A DNA stretch of 64,000 nucleotides from Thomasclavelia spiroformis (lineage in GTDB: Bacteria; Bacillota_I; Bacilli_A; Erysipelotrichales; Coprobacillaceae): positions 1 through 64,000 of the forward strand of contig JACJKV010000013.1 in assembly GCA_016901755.1 (NCBI GenBank). The letters are read 5' to 3'. The first letter of the stretch is position 1. The number at the start of each line of letters is the position of its first letter. The translations under genes and the position numbers were made by a program. The notes under the pieces are model-generated. The model was not told the origin of the DNA. It did not search any database and was given only the letters and a program-made list of their open reading frames with translations. Positions 16,314 through 26,885 of this stretch are shown here, piece after piece.

Positions 16314-17900
16314 ATGTGTGGATTTTTAGTTGTAGGAAGTGAAGAATTTGATTTACAGGTCTTCAATGATGCTTTAGATAAAGCGGCATACCGTGGGCCA
16401 GATTACCAGCATATTTCTATAGATCATGGCATGACCTGGGGATTTAACCGATTATCGATCATGGATCTTTCAACAAACGGCAATCAGCCTTTTGTCTACA
16501 AAGACTGTGTCTTAGTTTGTAATGGTGAAATATACAATTATCCTGATTTAAAAAAGAAACTGAGCACTGAATATAACTTCAAATCTGGCAGTGACTGTGA
16601 AGTTCTGATTCCTTTATATGATAAATATGGTATAGAAATTACCTGTAAATTTCTGGATGCTGAATTTGCTTTAGTGCTTTATGATACAAAAACAAAGAAA
16701 CTGATGGCCGCCAGAGATCCTATGGGCATTCGTCCTATGTTTTATGGTTACAGCAAGCACGAACATCAGATCTGCTTTGCTTCCGAAGCCAAAAGCTTAT
16801 CAGCGCTTTGTGATGATATCATGCCTTTTCCACCAGGACACTATTATTTAGATGGTCAGTTTATCTGCTATCAGGATCTTAGTAATCCTCAAACCATCCA
16901 TGATGATGACTTAGAAACAATTGCCAGACAGCTTAAAGATAAACTGGAAGCAGCCGTAGAAAAAAGATTCATGTCTGATGTCCCTATTGGCTATCTGCTA
17001 AGTGGGGGACTTGATTCATCACTGGTTTGTGCTATCGGACAAAAACTATCAGACAAGCCCATTCGTACTTTTGCCATCGGTATGGAAAGCGATCCTATCG
17101 ATTTGAAATATGCCAAACAGGTTGCCGATTATTTAGGCACAGAACATACTGAAGTAATCATGACCAAGGAAGATCTCTATGATCATTTAAAAGAAGTAAT
17201 CTATCACCTGGAAACATTTGATATCACGACCATTCGTGCCAGCATGGCAATGTATATCTTATGCCAGTACATTCACGAAAACACCGATATCAAAGTCATC
17301 ATGACTGGTGAAGTTTCTGATGAATTATTTGGTTATAAATATACTGACTTTGCGCCTGATGCCAAGTCTTTCCAGGAAGAAGCCAGCAAAAGAATCAAAG
17401 AACTGTATATGTACGATGTTTTAAGAGCTGATCGCTGCATTTCTGCTCATGCCTTAGAAGGACGAGTTCCATTCGCTGATAAAAGCTTTGTTGAATATGC
17501 CATGAGCATTGATCCAGCCAAAAAAATGAATATCTATAACAAAGGAAAATACCTGTTAAGACATGCTTTTGAGGGTTTAGGATATTTACCAGATGCGATT
17601 CTGTTTAGAGAAAAAGCGGCTTTTTCTGATGCTGTCGGACATTCAATGGTAGACTATCTTAAAGCCCTGGCAGAAGAAAAATACAGCGATGAAGATGTAT
17701 TAAAAGCTAAAGATAAATATTCTTACTGTCCACCTTTTACTAAAGAATCATTAATGTATCGTGACATCTTTGAATCATTTTTCCCAGGAAATGCACAATG
17801 GATCAAAGACTTCTGGATGCCTAATAAAAACTGGGAGAACTGTGATGTCAACGATCCAAGTGCACGAGTATTAAAAAACTATGGCGATTCTGGCAAATAA
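16314..17900 (+). CDS. asnB: Asparagine synthase (glutamine-hydrolysing)
   Basis: A 528-residue class II amidotransferase that makes asparagine from aspartate, glutamine and ATP. Cys2 (MCGF) is the glutaminase nucleophile, so the ATG at 16314 must be the start; GGGGGA precedes it. The C-terminal synthetase domain has the ATP-binding loop SGGLDSS near residue 228. The length and order match AsnB of the E. coli type. It is monocistronic, behind a leader whose specifier codon is for Asn, which fits induction when charged tRNA-Asn is scarce. Confidence 0.97.
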   Translation: MCGFLVVGSEEFDLQVFNDALDKAAYRGPDYQHISIDHGMTWGFNRLSIMDLSTNGNQPFVYKDCVLVCNGEIYNYPDLKKKLSTEYNFKSGSDCEVLIPLYDKYGIEITCKFLDAEFALVLYDTKTKKLMAARDPMGIRPMFYGYSKHEHQICFASEAKSLSALCDDIMPFPPGHYYLDGQFICYQDLSNPQTIHDDDLETIARQLKDKLEAAVEKRFMSDVPIGYLLSGGLDSSLVCAIGQKLSDKPIRTFAIGMESDPIDLKYAKQVADYLGTEHTEVIMTKEDLYDHLKEVIYHLETFDITTIRASMAMYILCQYIHENTDIKVIMTGEVSDELFGYKYTDFAPDAKSFQEEASKRIKELYMYDVLRADRCISAHALEGRVPFADKSFVEYAMSIDPAKKMNIYNKGKYLLRHAFEGLGYLPDAILFREKAAFSDAVGHSMVDYLKALAEEKYSDEDVLKAKDKYSYCPPFTKESLMYRDIFESFFPGNAQWIKDFWMPNKNWENCDVNDPSARVLKNYGDSGK

Positions 17901-17925
17901 GTGATTATTATCTCTCCTATAAAGA

Positions 17926-17960
17926 AAAAGTCTGATTCATCATTGAATCAGATTTTTTCT
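17926..17960. terminator. Terminator after asnB
   Basis: TCTGATTCA (17931-17939) and TGAATCAGA (17944-17952) form a nine-base stem with loop TCAT, followed by TTTTTTCTTT and preceded by A-rich sequence, so it can serve both converging genes. Confidence 0.85.
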
Positions 17961-17972
17961 TTACCTCATTAT

Positions 17973-18542
17973 TTAATTAACAAATAAATGCTGTCTTTTA
18001 TCAAAGTATATTTTATTAACTATAATCATGACAACACTAACCGCCAATGAAGGAATCATTGTTGATGAATCAATATCACCGCCAACAATACCCATTACCA
18101 TGATCAGATAAATAACAGAAATCAAAACAGATCCCACATAAAGTATCATTAACATCTTTGGTCCATCACTTTGATAATTGGCCAGTTTCTGTCTGACAAC
18201 AATTGCAAAAACAGCTAAACCAATACTTGCAATACCAATAACCATATCAAGTGTTTTTAATGATGGATAATATAGATACACCCATGAAGACATCCCATCA
18301 TAATGACCACCTGTTAACATTTGAAATCCAGTAAATACATTTGCAATTGCTCCTAAAAACAGTGCTACATAAATTAAAAATTTATACCAATTCATTGGTA
18401 AATCATTAGCTACTGTAAAAGGCTGATTAAAATTCATATTTGACTGGAAACCATTTTGAAAAGTTGATTGTGTTGCCCCACAATGTGGACAAAACTTTGA
18501 ATCATTTGGTATTTCTTTACCACAAGATTGACAAAATGCCAT
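17973..18542 (-). CDS. Zinc-ribbon membrane protein
   Basis: A 189-residue protein with an N-terminal zinc ribbon (CQSCG...CPHCG, residues 4-26), a short Asn/Gln/Phe-rich linker and four predicted membrane helices. Such zinc-ribbon membrane proteins are common and mostly uncharacterised in Firmicutes. The ATG at 18542 follows a long GAGGGGGGG purine run. It stands alone between the asnB terminator and the yaiI-type gene. No function can be assigned. Confidence 0.8.
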   Translation of the reverse strand: MAFCQSCGKEIPNDSKFCPHCGATQSTFQNGFQSNMNFNQPFTVANDLPMNWYKFLIYVALFLGAIANVFTGFQMLTGGHYDGMSSWVYLYYPSLKTLDMVIGIASIGLAVFAIVVRQKLANYQSDGPKMLMILYVGSVLISVIYLIMVMGIVGGDIDSSTMIPSLAVSVVMIIVNKIYFDKRQHLFVN

Positions 18543-18581
18543 ATAATTTCCCCCCCTCTCCATTTATAAGTATAACGAATT

Positions 18582-19049
18582 TTATTTGTTTTTACAAATA
18601 TCATTTTGTGCTATCGTCCAGTCAATCAGCACTTTTTCAACTTCTCTTAGAAAAAAACTACGCTCTCTTTTTGACCTTTTCTTTGGTCCTTTTATATGTT
18701 TATCATTTTTTCTGGAGATATAGCCAAGGTATCGACTTTCCAGCAGATTATTCATATTATTTTCCGTTATTCTTTTTCCTGACACATGTAAAACCATCGC
18801 ATCTTTCATAAGACACAAGCCAGCTAAGCCATAATCCTGAGTAATGACAAAATCACCTGGCTGCACAAAAGCAACGATTTGCTGATCAACACTGTCTTTC
18901 CCAACATCACAGGAAACAACATGAATCCTTTCATCATCAATGATATGTGCATAATCAGCAAATAAAAATGCATCTACATGATATTGACAAGCCAGTTCAA
19001 TAACTTTCTGACGATCAGGGCAGGCATCACCATCAATCAGTAAACGCAT
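18582..19049 (-). CDS. YaiI/YqxD (DUF188) family protein
   Basis: A 155-residue cytoplasmic protein of the YaiI/YqxD family. It opens with the signature RLLIDGDACP and has the later motif FVITQDYGLAGL, typical of this PIN/NYN-like fold with clustered acidic residues, so a nuclease role is possible. The C-terminus is Lys/Arg rich. It overlaps the end of the rhomboid gene by 13 bases and is probably in one operon with it. The biochemical function is not established. Confidence 0.88.
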   Translation of the reverse strand: MRLLIDGDACPDRQKVIELACQYHVDAFLFADYAHIIDDERIHVVSCDVGKDSVDQQIVAFVQPGDFVITQDYGLAGLCLMKDAMVLHVSGKRITENNMNNLLESRYLGYISRKNDKHIKGPKKRSKRERSFFLREVEKVLIDWTIAQNDICKNK

Positions 19050-19618
19050 ATCTTTGCCATAATCAAAATCAATGTTGCCACCACCCCACCTAAAAAACCA
19101 CCTAAATGTCCAGTTTTAGAAATATTTTTATTGAATAAAGTATAAGCTACATTAATTATGATAACTAATGCAAACTGTTTTAAAAGCAGTAAAAACGGTC
19201 CCTGATAAACCAGTCCCAAAGTAACAATTGCCCCTAAAAAGCCATAGAAAATGCCACTGGCTCCTAAAGTTACGACATTTTCATATTGACGATGATAATA
19301 AGTATAGACATAAGTGACGACATGACTCATGATTCCTGCAACAGCAATCAGATACAGATAAGCTGCTGATCCCAGATATGGTTCAAAAAAGGTACCACCT
19401 AAATAATAGATTCCATAACAGTTCATAAACAGATGAGCTATCTCAGCATGAACAAAATTAGCACTTATAAAACGCCAGTATTCTTTCTGTGTTTCAATTT
19501 TTGGCATGTAAAACGCCCCATATCTAATCGCCAGATAAGCTTTTTCCTTACTTTTATCTAATTGAATTAATCCAAAGATCAAAATACAGATCCCGATAAA
19601 TCCTAAAGTTATGATCAC
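19037..19618 (-). CDS. Rhomboid-family intramembrane serine protease
   Basis: A 193-residue membrane protein with six predicted helices. The rhomboid signature is complete: HLFMN (HxxxN) near residue 64, the catalytic Ser in GASG near 120 and the catalytic His in GHLGG near 170. It should cleave transmembrane substrates within the bilayer. It starts at GTG (19618), which overlaps the TGA of the upstream Ig-like gene (GTGA), so the two are coupled. The substrate is unknown; the single-pass protein encoded upstream is an obvious candidate by position only. Confidence 0.88.
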   Translation of the reverse strand: MIITLGFIGICILIFGLIQLDKSKEKAYLAIRYGAFYMPKIETQKEYWRFISANFVHAEIAHLFMNCYGIYYLGGTFFEPYLGSAAYLYLIAVAGIMSHVVTYVYTYYHRQYENVVTLGASGIFYGFLGAIVTLGLVYQGPFLLLLKQFALVIIINVAYTLFNKNISKTGHLGGFLGGVVATLILIMAKICVY

Positions 19619-20421
19619 GATTTTTTCTCACTTTCATTTTTGATAACAACAACTTTTCTTGTTCTTTGCAGCGTATTGCCATCGGCATTTGTTACCGAAT
19701 AAATAACTTCGTATGTTCCAGTTTCTTTAACATCAACATTATTTTTCAGAATCTTAATAGCACTGGTAATATCATTACCATTACCATCACTGGCTTTAAC
19801 CCCTTCTAATGGATCAAATTTATTTCCTTTAACAATTTCAACAGTATTAATACCTGTTAATGTTGGATAGTTCCCTTTACGGCCAACAACCAGCTTCACT
19901 CTCAGCTTTGCTGCCTGATTTCCGGCAACATCTTCAACAATGATACTTTCGACATATGAACCTTTTTCATTAAAAGATAAATAAGCACCTTTCTTTTCAT
20001 TATCATCATCAACAAAATATGCAATAATTTCAGAATTATCCTCAACTTTATCCAATAAATCTAAAGCATACACCTTTTCTCCCAGTCCTACATTAAAGAC
20101 CACCTGTTTAAGGGTCACCACCGGTTTTGTCGTATCCTGTATCTTAATATAAAAAGGCAAAGTTACATGGGCATAGGTCACAGACGCTTTATAAAGACCA
20201 ATTTCATTTTTAACATTTTTCAGATTTAATACAACATCAGGCATGATTTTTTCATTTCCATTGACATAATCAACTGGATTAGTTGATACTTCTGTTCCAT
20301 ATTCATAGACAAAAGTTGTTCTTTTTAAAGTGATAGGATCAATACGTAATGACAAAAATACCGCTATAGCTGAAATCACAATAAAGAAAACCAAAATAGC
20401 TTTCGTGATATATTCTTTCAT
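19615..20421 (-). CDS. Membrane-anchored protein with Ig-like (DUF5011) domains
   Basis: A 268-residue protein with an N-terminal membrane helix (about residues 8-26) and an extracellular region of Ig-like beta-sandwich repeats; the last matches the DUF5011/HYR pattern (GTYEVIYSVTNADGN). AGGAGG precedes the start. It probably stands on the outer face of the membrane and may bind wall polymers or other proteins. It is the first gene of a three-gene operon with the rhomboid and YaiI/YqxD genes. Confidence 0.75.
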   Translation of the reverse strand: MKEYITKAILVFFIVISAIAVFLSLRIDPITLKRTTFVYEYGTEVSTNPVDYVNGNEKIMPDVVLNLKNVKNEIGLYKASVTYAHVTLPFYIKIQDTTKPVVTLKQVVFNVGLGEKVYALDLLDKVEDNSEIIAYFVDDDNEKKGAYLSFNEKGSYVESIIVEDVAGNQAAKLRVKLVVGRKGNYPTLTGINTVEIVKGNKFDPLEGVKASDGNGNDITSAIKILKNNVDVKETGTYEVIYSVTNADGNTLQRTRKVVVIKNESEKKS

Positions 20422-20583
20422 CCTATCACCTCCTTATCCTTACAATAATATTTTAACATGTCTTAGATATGAATAAATACCATACTTTTAGCAATATCTT
20501 AGTCCTTTAACCTTAAAATTGCAACAAAAATATCATTTACTTTTGTAAAGAAAAAGATCTTGTTTTTTTTTACTGAAACAAAC

Positions 20584-20614
20584 AAAAAAATCATTGCAAA
20601 ACAATGATTTTTTA
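20584..20614 (-). terminator. Terminator of ispF-gltX
   Basis: AAAAAAATCATTG and CAATGATTTTTTT form a strong stem around CAAAA, directly at the gltX stop on the minus strand. Confidence 0.88.
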
Positions 20615-22033
20615 TAATCTGCTTAATACTTTTTCTTTACCTAAAAGCATGATCGATGCTGCCAGATCAGGACCATGCATGATTCCTGTTGTAGCGATAC
20701 GAATTGGCATATAGAGCATCTTTCCACGAGCTTTAGCCTCTTTCTGCGTAGCTTTAATGCAGGCAAAGATATTATCCTGAGTAAATTCATCTTCTGAAAC
20801 TTCACTTAATTTAGCTTTAAAGACTTCTAAAGTATGAGGAATCTTTTCATCTTTCATAAATTCCTGAGCTTCCTGATCCAAATGAATTTCATCTTCAAAG
20901 AACAGTTTAACCTGTTCTACAATTTCTTCTCCATAACTAATATGATCTTTGTGCACTTCAACCAGTTGTGCGATCCAGTTTTCATCTTTATCACTAAGAT
21001 CATAAGCTTTTTCTAAAAATGGCTTACATAAATCGACCAGCTGCTGTGTACTTAGATTTTTCATGTACTGAGCATTGATCCATTTTAATTTATTCATATC
21101 AAAGATGGCCCCTGATTTAGAAATACGCTTAATATCAAAAGCTTCAACCAGTTCATCTAAAGTAAACAGTTCTTTTTCTCCTTCTGGCGACCATCCCAGT
21201 AAAGCAATATAATTTAAAATAGCTTCATTTAAAAAACCTTTACTGATCAGATCCTGATAAGAAGCATCACCATTACGTTTAGATAACTTATGCTTTTCAT
21301 CTTTCATTACTGGTGGACAATGAATATAAACTGGTACATCCCAGCCAAAAGCCTGATATATCAGATTATATTTTGGGGTAGATGACAGATATTCATTTCC
21401 TCTGACAACATGAGTAATATTCATTAAATGATCATCAACGATATTAGCAAAGTTATATGTTGGATAACCATCACTTTTTAATAATACCCCTTCAGCCAAA
21501 CCAGCATTTTCTACTTCAATATGACCATATACTTCATCTTCAAAAGAAGTAATACCTGTTTGCGGAATAGTCTGTCTTACAACATAAGATTCACCATTAG
21601 CAATTCTCTGTCTGGCTTCTTCCAGACTGATATTTTTACAAGGATCAATATATCCTAATTCTTCATTTGCTGAGCCTTCTCTGGCTTTACTGATAGTTTC
21701 TTCATCACAGAAACAGTAATGTGCTCCTTGCAGTTCTACCAGTTTATCGGCATATTCTTTATAAATAGCCAGTCTTTGTGATTGAATGTATGGTCCTGCT
21801 GTCCCTGGTTTATCTGGTCCTTCATCATATGTCAGACCTGTTTTTTCCATCACGTTATAAATCATTTCTGTGGCTCCAGCAACTTCTCTTTCCTGATCAG
21901 TATCTTCGATTCTTAAAATAAAATCTCCACCATCATGTTTAGCAATCAGATATTCATAAAGTGCTGTTCTTAAATTTCCGATATGCATATACCCAGTTGG
22001 ACTAGGCGCAAATCTTGTTCTTACTTTTGCCAT
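20612..22033 (-). CDS. gltX: Glutamyl-tRNA synthetase
   Basis: A 473-residue class I aminoacyl-tRNA synthetase charging tRNA-Glu. The ATP motifs are the HIG-type FAPSPTGYMHIGN at residues 8-20 and KLSKR near 245. AAGGAGA precedes the ATG. It forms an operon with ispF one base upstream, and a separate GlnRS is encoded divergently, so this enzyme may be discriminating rather than charging tRNA-Gln as in most Firmicutes; that is inference. Confidence 0.97.
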   Translation of the reverse strand: MAKVRTRFAPSPTGYMHIGNLRTALYEYLIAKHDGGDFILRIEDTDQEREVAGATEMIYNVMEKTGLTYDEGPDKPGTAGPYIQSQRLAIYKEYADKLVELQGAHYCFCDEETISKAREGSANEELGYIDPCKNISLEEARQRIANGESYVVRQTIPQTGITSFEDEVYGHIEVENAGLAEGVLLKSDGYPTYNFANIVDDHLMNITHVVRGNEYLSSTPKYNLIYQAFGWDVPVYIHCPPVMKDEKHKLSKRNGDASYQDLISKGFLNEAILNYIALLGWSPEGEKELFTLDELVEAFDIKRISKSGAIFDMNKLKWINAQYMKNLSTQQLVDLCKPFLEKAYDLSDKDENWIAQLVEVHKDHISYGEEIVEQVKLFFEDEIHLDQEAQEFMKDEKIPHTLEVFKAKLSEVSEDEFTQDNIFACIKATQKEAKARGKMLYMPIRIATTGIMHGPDLAASIMLLGKEKVLSRL

Positions 22034-22034
22034 T

Positions 22035-22517
22035 CTATTCTCCTTTTCCTTTTAATAAAACTACTGCCTGCGCAACGATACCTTCCTGTCTGCCGACAAA
22101 TCCCATTTTTTCTCCTCGCGTTGCTTTAATATTAATCTGCGTCACATCACAATGTAATGTTCTGGCAACATTTTCTTTCATCTTCGCTATATGTGGTGCC
22201 ATTTTAGGCTGTTCACATAAAATAATACTATCCAGATTATTGATTTCATAGCCCTGATCATCCATTAACTGATAACATTTTTCTAATAAGACCATAGAAG
22301 AAATACCTCGATACTTCTCATCAGTATCAGGAAAATGCTTACCAATATCTCCCAGTCCCATAGCACCAATAATGCTATCAATAATGGCATGCAGCAATAC
22401 ATCAGCATCACTATGTCCTAATAATCCTTTATCATGATCAATTTTGACTCCACCAATGATCAGATCACGTCCTGGTACCAGCTGATGGATATCTATTGAC
22501 TGTCCAATTCTCAACAT
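22035..22517 (-). CDS. ispF: 2-C-methyl-D-erythritol 2,4-cyclodiphosphate synthase
   Basis: A 160-residue enzyme of the MEP isoprenoid pathway forming the cyclic diphosphate. Metal-binding residues are seen in SIDIHQL (DxH, near residue 8) and GHSDADVLLHA, and the C-terminus has KATRGEKMGFVGR. I chose the ATG at 22517 because GGAAGGTGATC precedes it. Its stop is directly before gltX, so the two are co-transcribed. Confidence 0.95.
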   Translation of the reverse strand: MLRIGQSIDIHQLVPGRDLIIGGVKIDHDKGLLGHSDADVLLHAIIDSIIGAMGLGDIGKHFPDTDEKYRGISSMVLLEKCYQLMDDQGYEINNLDSIILCEQPKMAPHIAKMKENVARTLHCDVTQINIKATRGEKMGFVGRQEGIVAQAVVLLKGKGE

Positions 22518-22593
22518 ATGATCACCTTCCTGCTCCATTCTAGCATAATTTGTAAAAATAATGAAGTGTTGCTTGTTTTATAATGAATGAAAA

Positions 22594-22612
22594 TATGGTA
22601 AACTATACCATA
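22594..22612. promoter_or_regulatory. Inverted repeat before glnS
   Basis: TATGGTA and TACCATA flank the five bases AACTA, 24 bases before the glnS start. It could be an operator or a short leader hairpin. No promoter could be fixed with confidence around it. Confidence 0.35.
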
Positions 22613-22635
22613 TAAATTTTATGAGAGGTTACTTT

Positions 22636-24297
22636 ATGAACAAAGAAGAAACAGTAAGTAAAAATTTTATTGAAAAAATAATAGATACTGATTTAGAACA
22701 GGGAAAATATGAAAAAATTTCAACACGTTTCCCTCCTGAACCAAATGGTTATTTACATATTGGTCATGCTAAATCAATCTTATTAAATTACGGATTAGCA
22801 AAAAAATATAACGGAACATTTAATTTACGTTTCGATGATACTAATCCAACAAAAGAAAAAACTGAATTCGTTGAAAGCATTATTGCTGACGTAGAATGGC
22901 TAGGTGCTAACTACGATGGTGATGTCAAATTTGCTTCTAACTATTTCCAGGATATGTATGAAGCAGCGATCAAACTGATCAAAAAAGGAAAAGCTTACGT
23001 TGATGATCTTTCCCCACAGGAAATCAGAGAATATCGTGGTACATTAACTGAACCAGGAAAAGAATCACCATATCGCAATCGTACGATCGAAGAAAACCTG
23101 GATCTGTTTGAAAGAATGAAAAATGGTGAATTCGCTGATGGTGCTAAAGTCTTAAGAGCTAAAATTGATATGGCTTCTTCTAACATCAATATGCGTGATC
23201 CTGTTATCTATCGTGTAGCCAGAATGACTCATCATAATACCGGAGATCAATGGTGCATTTATCCAATGTATGACTTCGCTCATCCCATCGAAGATGCCAT
23301 CGAAGGCATTACTCATTCCATCTGTACTCTGGAATTTGAAGATCATCGTCCTTTATACGACTGGGTCGTTACCGAAGTTGGCTATGAACATCCACCTAAA
23401 CAGATCGAGTTTGCTAAACTGTATTTAACTAACGTCATTACCGGTAAACGATATATCAAGCGTCTGGTAGATGAAGGTATCGTTGATGGCTGGGATGATC
23501 CACGATTAGTGACTATTGCTGCTTTAAGAAGAAGAGGATTTACGCCTCAGTCAATCCGTGATTTCATGGAACTGGTGGGAGTAACCAAAAGCAACTCATC
23601 GAATGACTACGCTATGCTGGAATACTGTATCCGCAACGATTTAAAACCAAAAGCCCCTCGTGTTATGGCTGTTTTAGATCCTATTAAACTGGTCATCGAC
23701 AATTATCCAGAAGGACAGGTTGAATATCTGGAAGCAATGAACAATATGGAAAATCCTGACCTTGGTCATCATCAGATCACTTTTGAAAAAGAATTGTGGA
23801 TCGAAAGAGAAGACTTCATGGAAGAACCACCAAAGAAATATTTCCGTCTTTTCCCTGGTAACGAAGTACGTTTAATGAACGCATATTTCGTAACCTGCAC
23901 TGGATGTGAAAAAGACGAAAACGGAAATGTCACTGTTGTTCATTGTACTTATGATCCTGAAACTAAAAGCGGATCAGGATTTACAGGCAGAAAAGTCAAA
24001 GGAACAATTCATTGGGTTCCAGTTCATCACAGTAAAAAAGTCACTGTCAGATTATACGAAAATCTGGTAGATGAAGAAAAAGGTGTTTACAATGATGATG
24101 GATCATTAAATCTGAATCCAAATTCATTAACCGTTATCGATCACTGTTATATTGAACCTCTGATCGATCAGTATCAGCCAGGAGATTCATTCCAGTTTGT
24201 CAGAAACGGATACTTCTGTATCGATACAAAAGATTCGACTGCAGGTCATCCTGTATTTAATCGTATCGTATCTCTGAAAAGTTCATTTAAATTACCA

Positions 24298-24306
<9 letters not shown>
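22636..24306 (+). CDS. glnS: Glutaminyl-tRNA synthetase
   Basis: A 556-residue class I synthetase charging tRNA-Gln directly. Motifs are [16 protein letters not shown] near residue 35 and a KMSKR-equivalent near 260 (YIKRLVDEG), followed by the two beta-barrel domains characteristic of GlnRS. The ATG at 22636 follows AGAGG; an in-frame ATG 15 bases earlier has no site. Most Firmicutes lack GlnRS and use GatCAB, so this gene was probably acquired by transfer, though its base composition looks like its neighbours. gatCAB is not in the window. Confidence 0.95.
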
Positions 24307-25930
<1,624 letters not shown>

Positions 25931-25961
25931 TTAACCTCCATTTATATATACAAAATAAAAA

Positions 25962-26028
25962 ATGCCTTCCTATGGAAGACATATTATGTGCCCTTTACTA
26001 TTCTATCAATATTAATTATTTATTGCAA
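25962..26028 (-). promoter_or_regulatory. pyrG promoter and CTP-dependent attenuator leader
   Basis: On the minus strand TTGCAA (26028-26023), 17 bases, TAGAAT (26005-26000), then transcription from 25993 with GGGC. The hairpin ATGTCTTCC-ATA-GGAAGGCAT (25982-25962) plus a U-rich run (25961-25952) is an intrinsic terminator whose 5' arm is pyrimidine-rich. In Bacillus subtilis pyrG, low CTP makes polymerase stutter at GGGC, adding G residues that pair with this arm and prevent termination. All the needed parts are present here at the right places. Confidence 0.8.
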
Positions 26029-26104
26029 TAATAATTTTATTAATTCTTACATATAAATATCATCCATATAATTATATGATGATCAGTTAAACTTTAATTA
26101 TAAC

Positions 26105-26200
26105 AAAAAAGAAGCTTTCGCTTCTCTTTCAAGTATAAGTGAATATTTTGGGAGAGGGGACACTTATACTTCTTGTCTTCATCTGACAAATATAATATAC
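26105..26200 (-). ncRNA. Candidate small RNA with C-rich loop and terminator
   Basis: On the minus strand AAGTATAAGTG and CACTTATACTT form an 11-base stem around a 19-base loop containing CCCCTCTCCC, an anti-Shine-Dalgarno-like sequence. Two bases later AAAGAGAAGC-GAAA-GCTTCTTTTTT forms a textbook terminator. It may be a small regulatory RNA, or simply the 3' end of the ftsH-DUF308 transcript. TATATT elements near 26190-26205 could serve as a -10 box, but no convincing -35 was found. The rest of 25928-26348 has no ORF. Confidence 0.5.
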
Positions 26201-26348
26201 TCTTTGAATATGAATTAATTATGAACTTTATGTGTCAAAAAAGACAACTTAATGTAATAAAAAGACAAAACCATCAGTTTTATGTCTAAATAAATCTTTA
26301 CTTTTCTCGTAACGATTTTTTAGTCATAGCCTCATTGATCGACAGAGC

Positions 26349-26885
26349 TTATTTCCCCATTTCACTAAAAGCCATGACAATACTGTCAATACCTAACAAT
26401 ACCAGGTAAATGGCAGCGGCAATTCGTAACGCTACCAAAGTGAGAAATGGTCGACAAAGCATTAAACCTCCCAGCAACAATCCTATAACATTAATTATTA
26501 AGATCGTATAATAAATACCATTTCCCGCTACGTACCTGATATGATTTAAATGTACCAAACGTGAAATACAGTGAGCAATAAACCAGATAGGAAACAGCAC
26601 CGATAAAATGATCACACCACTTTGAGGATAAACCAGCAGCATGATTCCTGACATCACGGTTAATACCCCGGTAATTAAAGAAAGAACAGGTCCAAATCCA
26701 ATAAATCTTTCGATCTGAATATATAAAACAATATCAGCTATTCCCATGATCATAGCGGCTATGCCATAGGCAAAGATCATACTATTAAGTGCCAAAGACG
26801 GTTTGAAAAATACCCGTCCTCCTAATAACAGCAGCAGGATACCAATAACCAGTTCCAGCCAGCCAAAACCTGAATACCTTTTCAT
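26349..26885 (-). CDS. HdeD/DUF308 family membrane protein
   Basis: A 178-residue protein with six predicted membrane helices arranged as the repeated two-helix unit of the DUF308 (HdeD) family. HdeD-type proteins are linked to acid or envelope stress in enterobacteria; their role in Firmicutes is not established. Its ATG overlaps the ftsH stop region by four bases, so it is translated from the ftsH transcript and could be a substrate or partner of FtsH; that is inference. Confidence 0.8.
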   Translation of the reverse strand: MKRYSGFGWLELVIGILLLLLGGRVFFKPSLALNSMIFAYGIAAMIMGIADIVLYIQIERFIGFGPVLSLITGVLTVMSGIMLLVYPQSGVIILSVLFPIWFIAHCISRLVHLNHIRYVAGNGIYYTILIINVIGLLLGGLMLCRPFLTLVALRIAAAIYLVLLGIDSIVMAFSEMGK

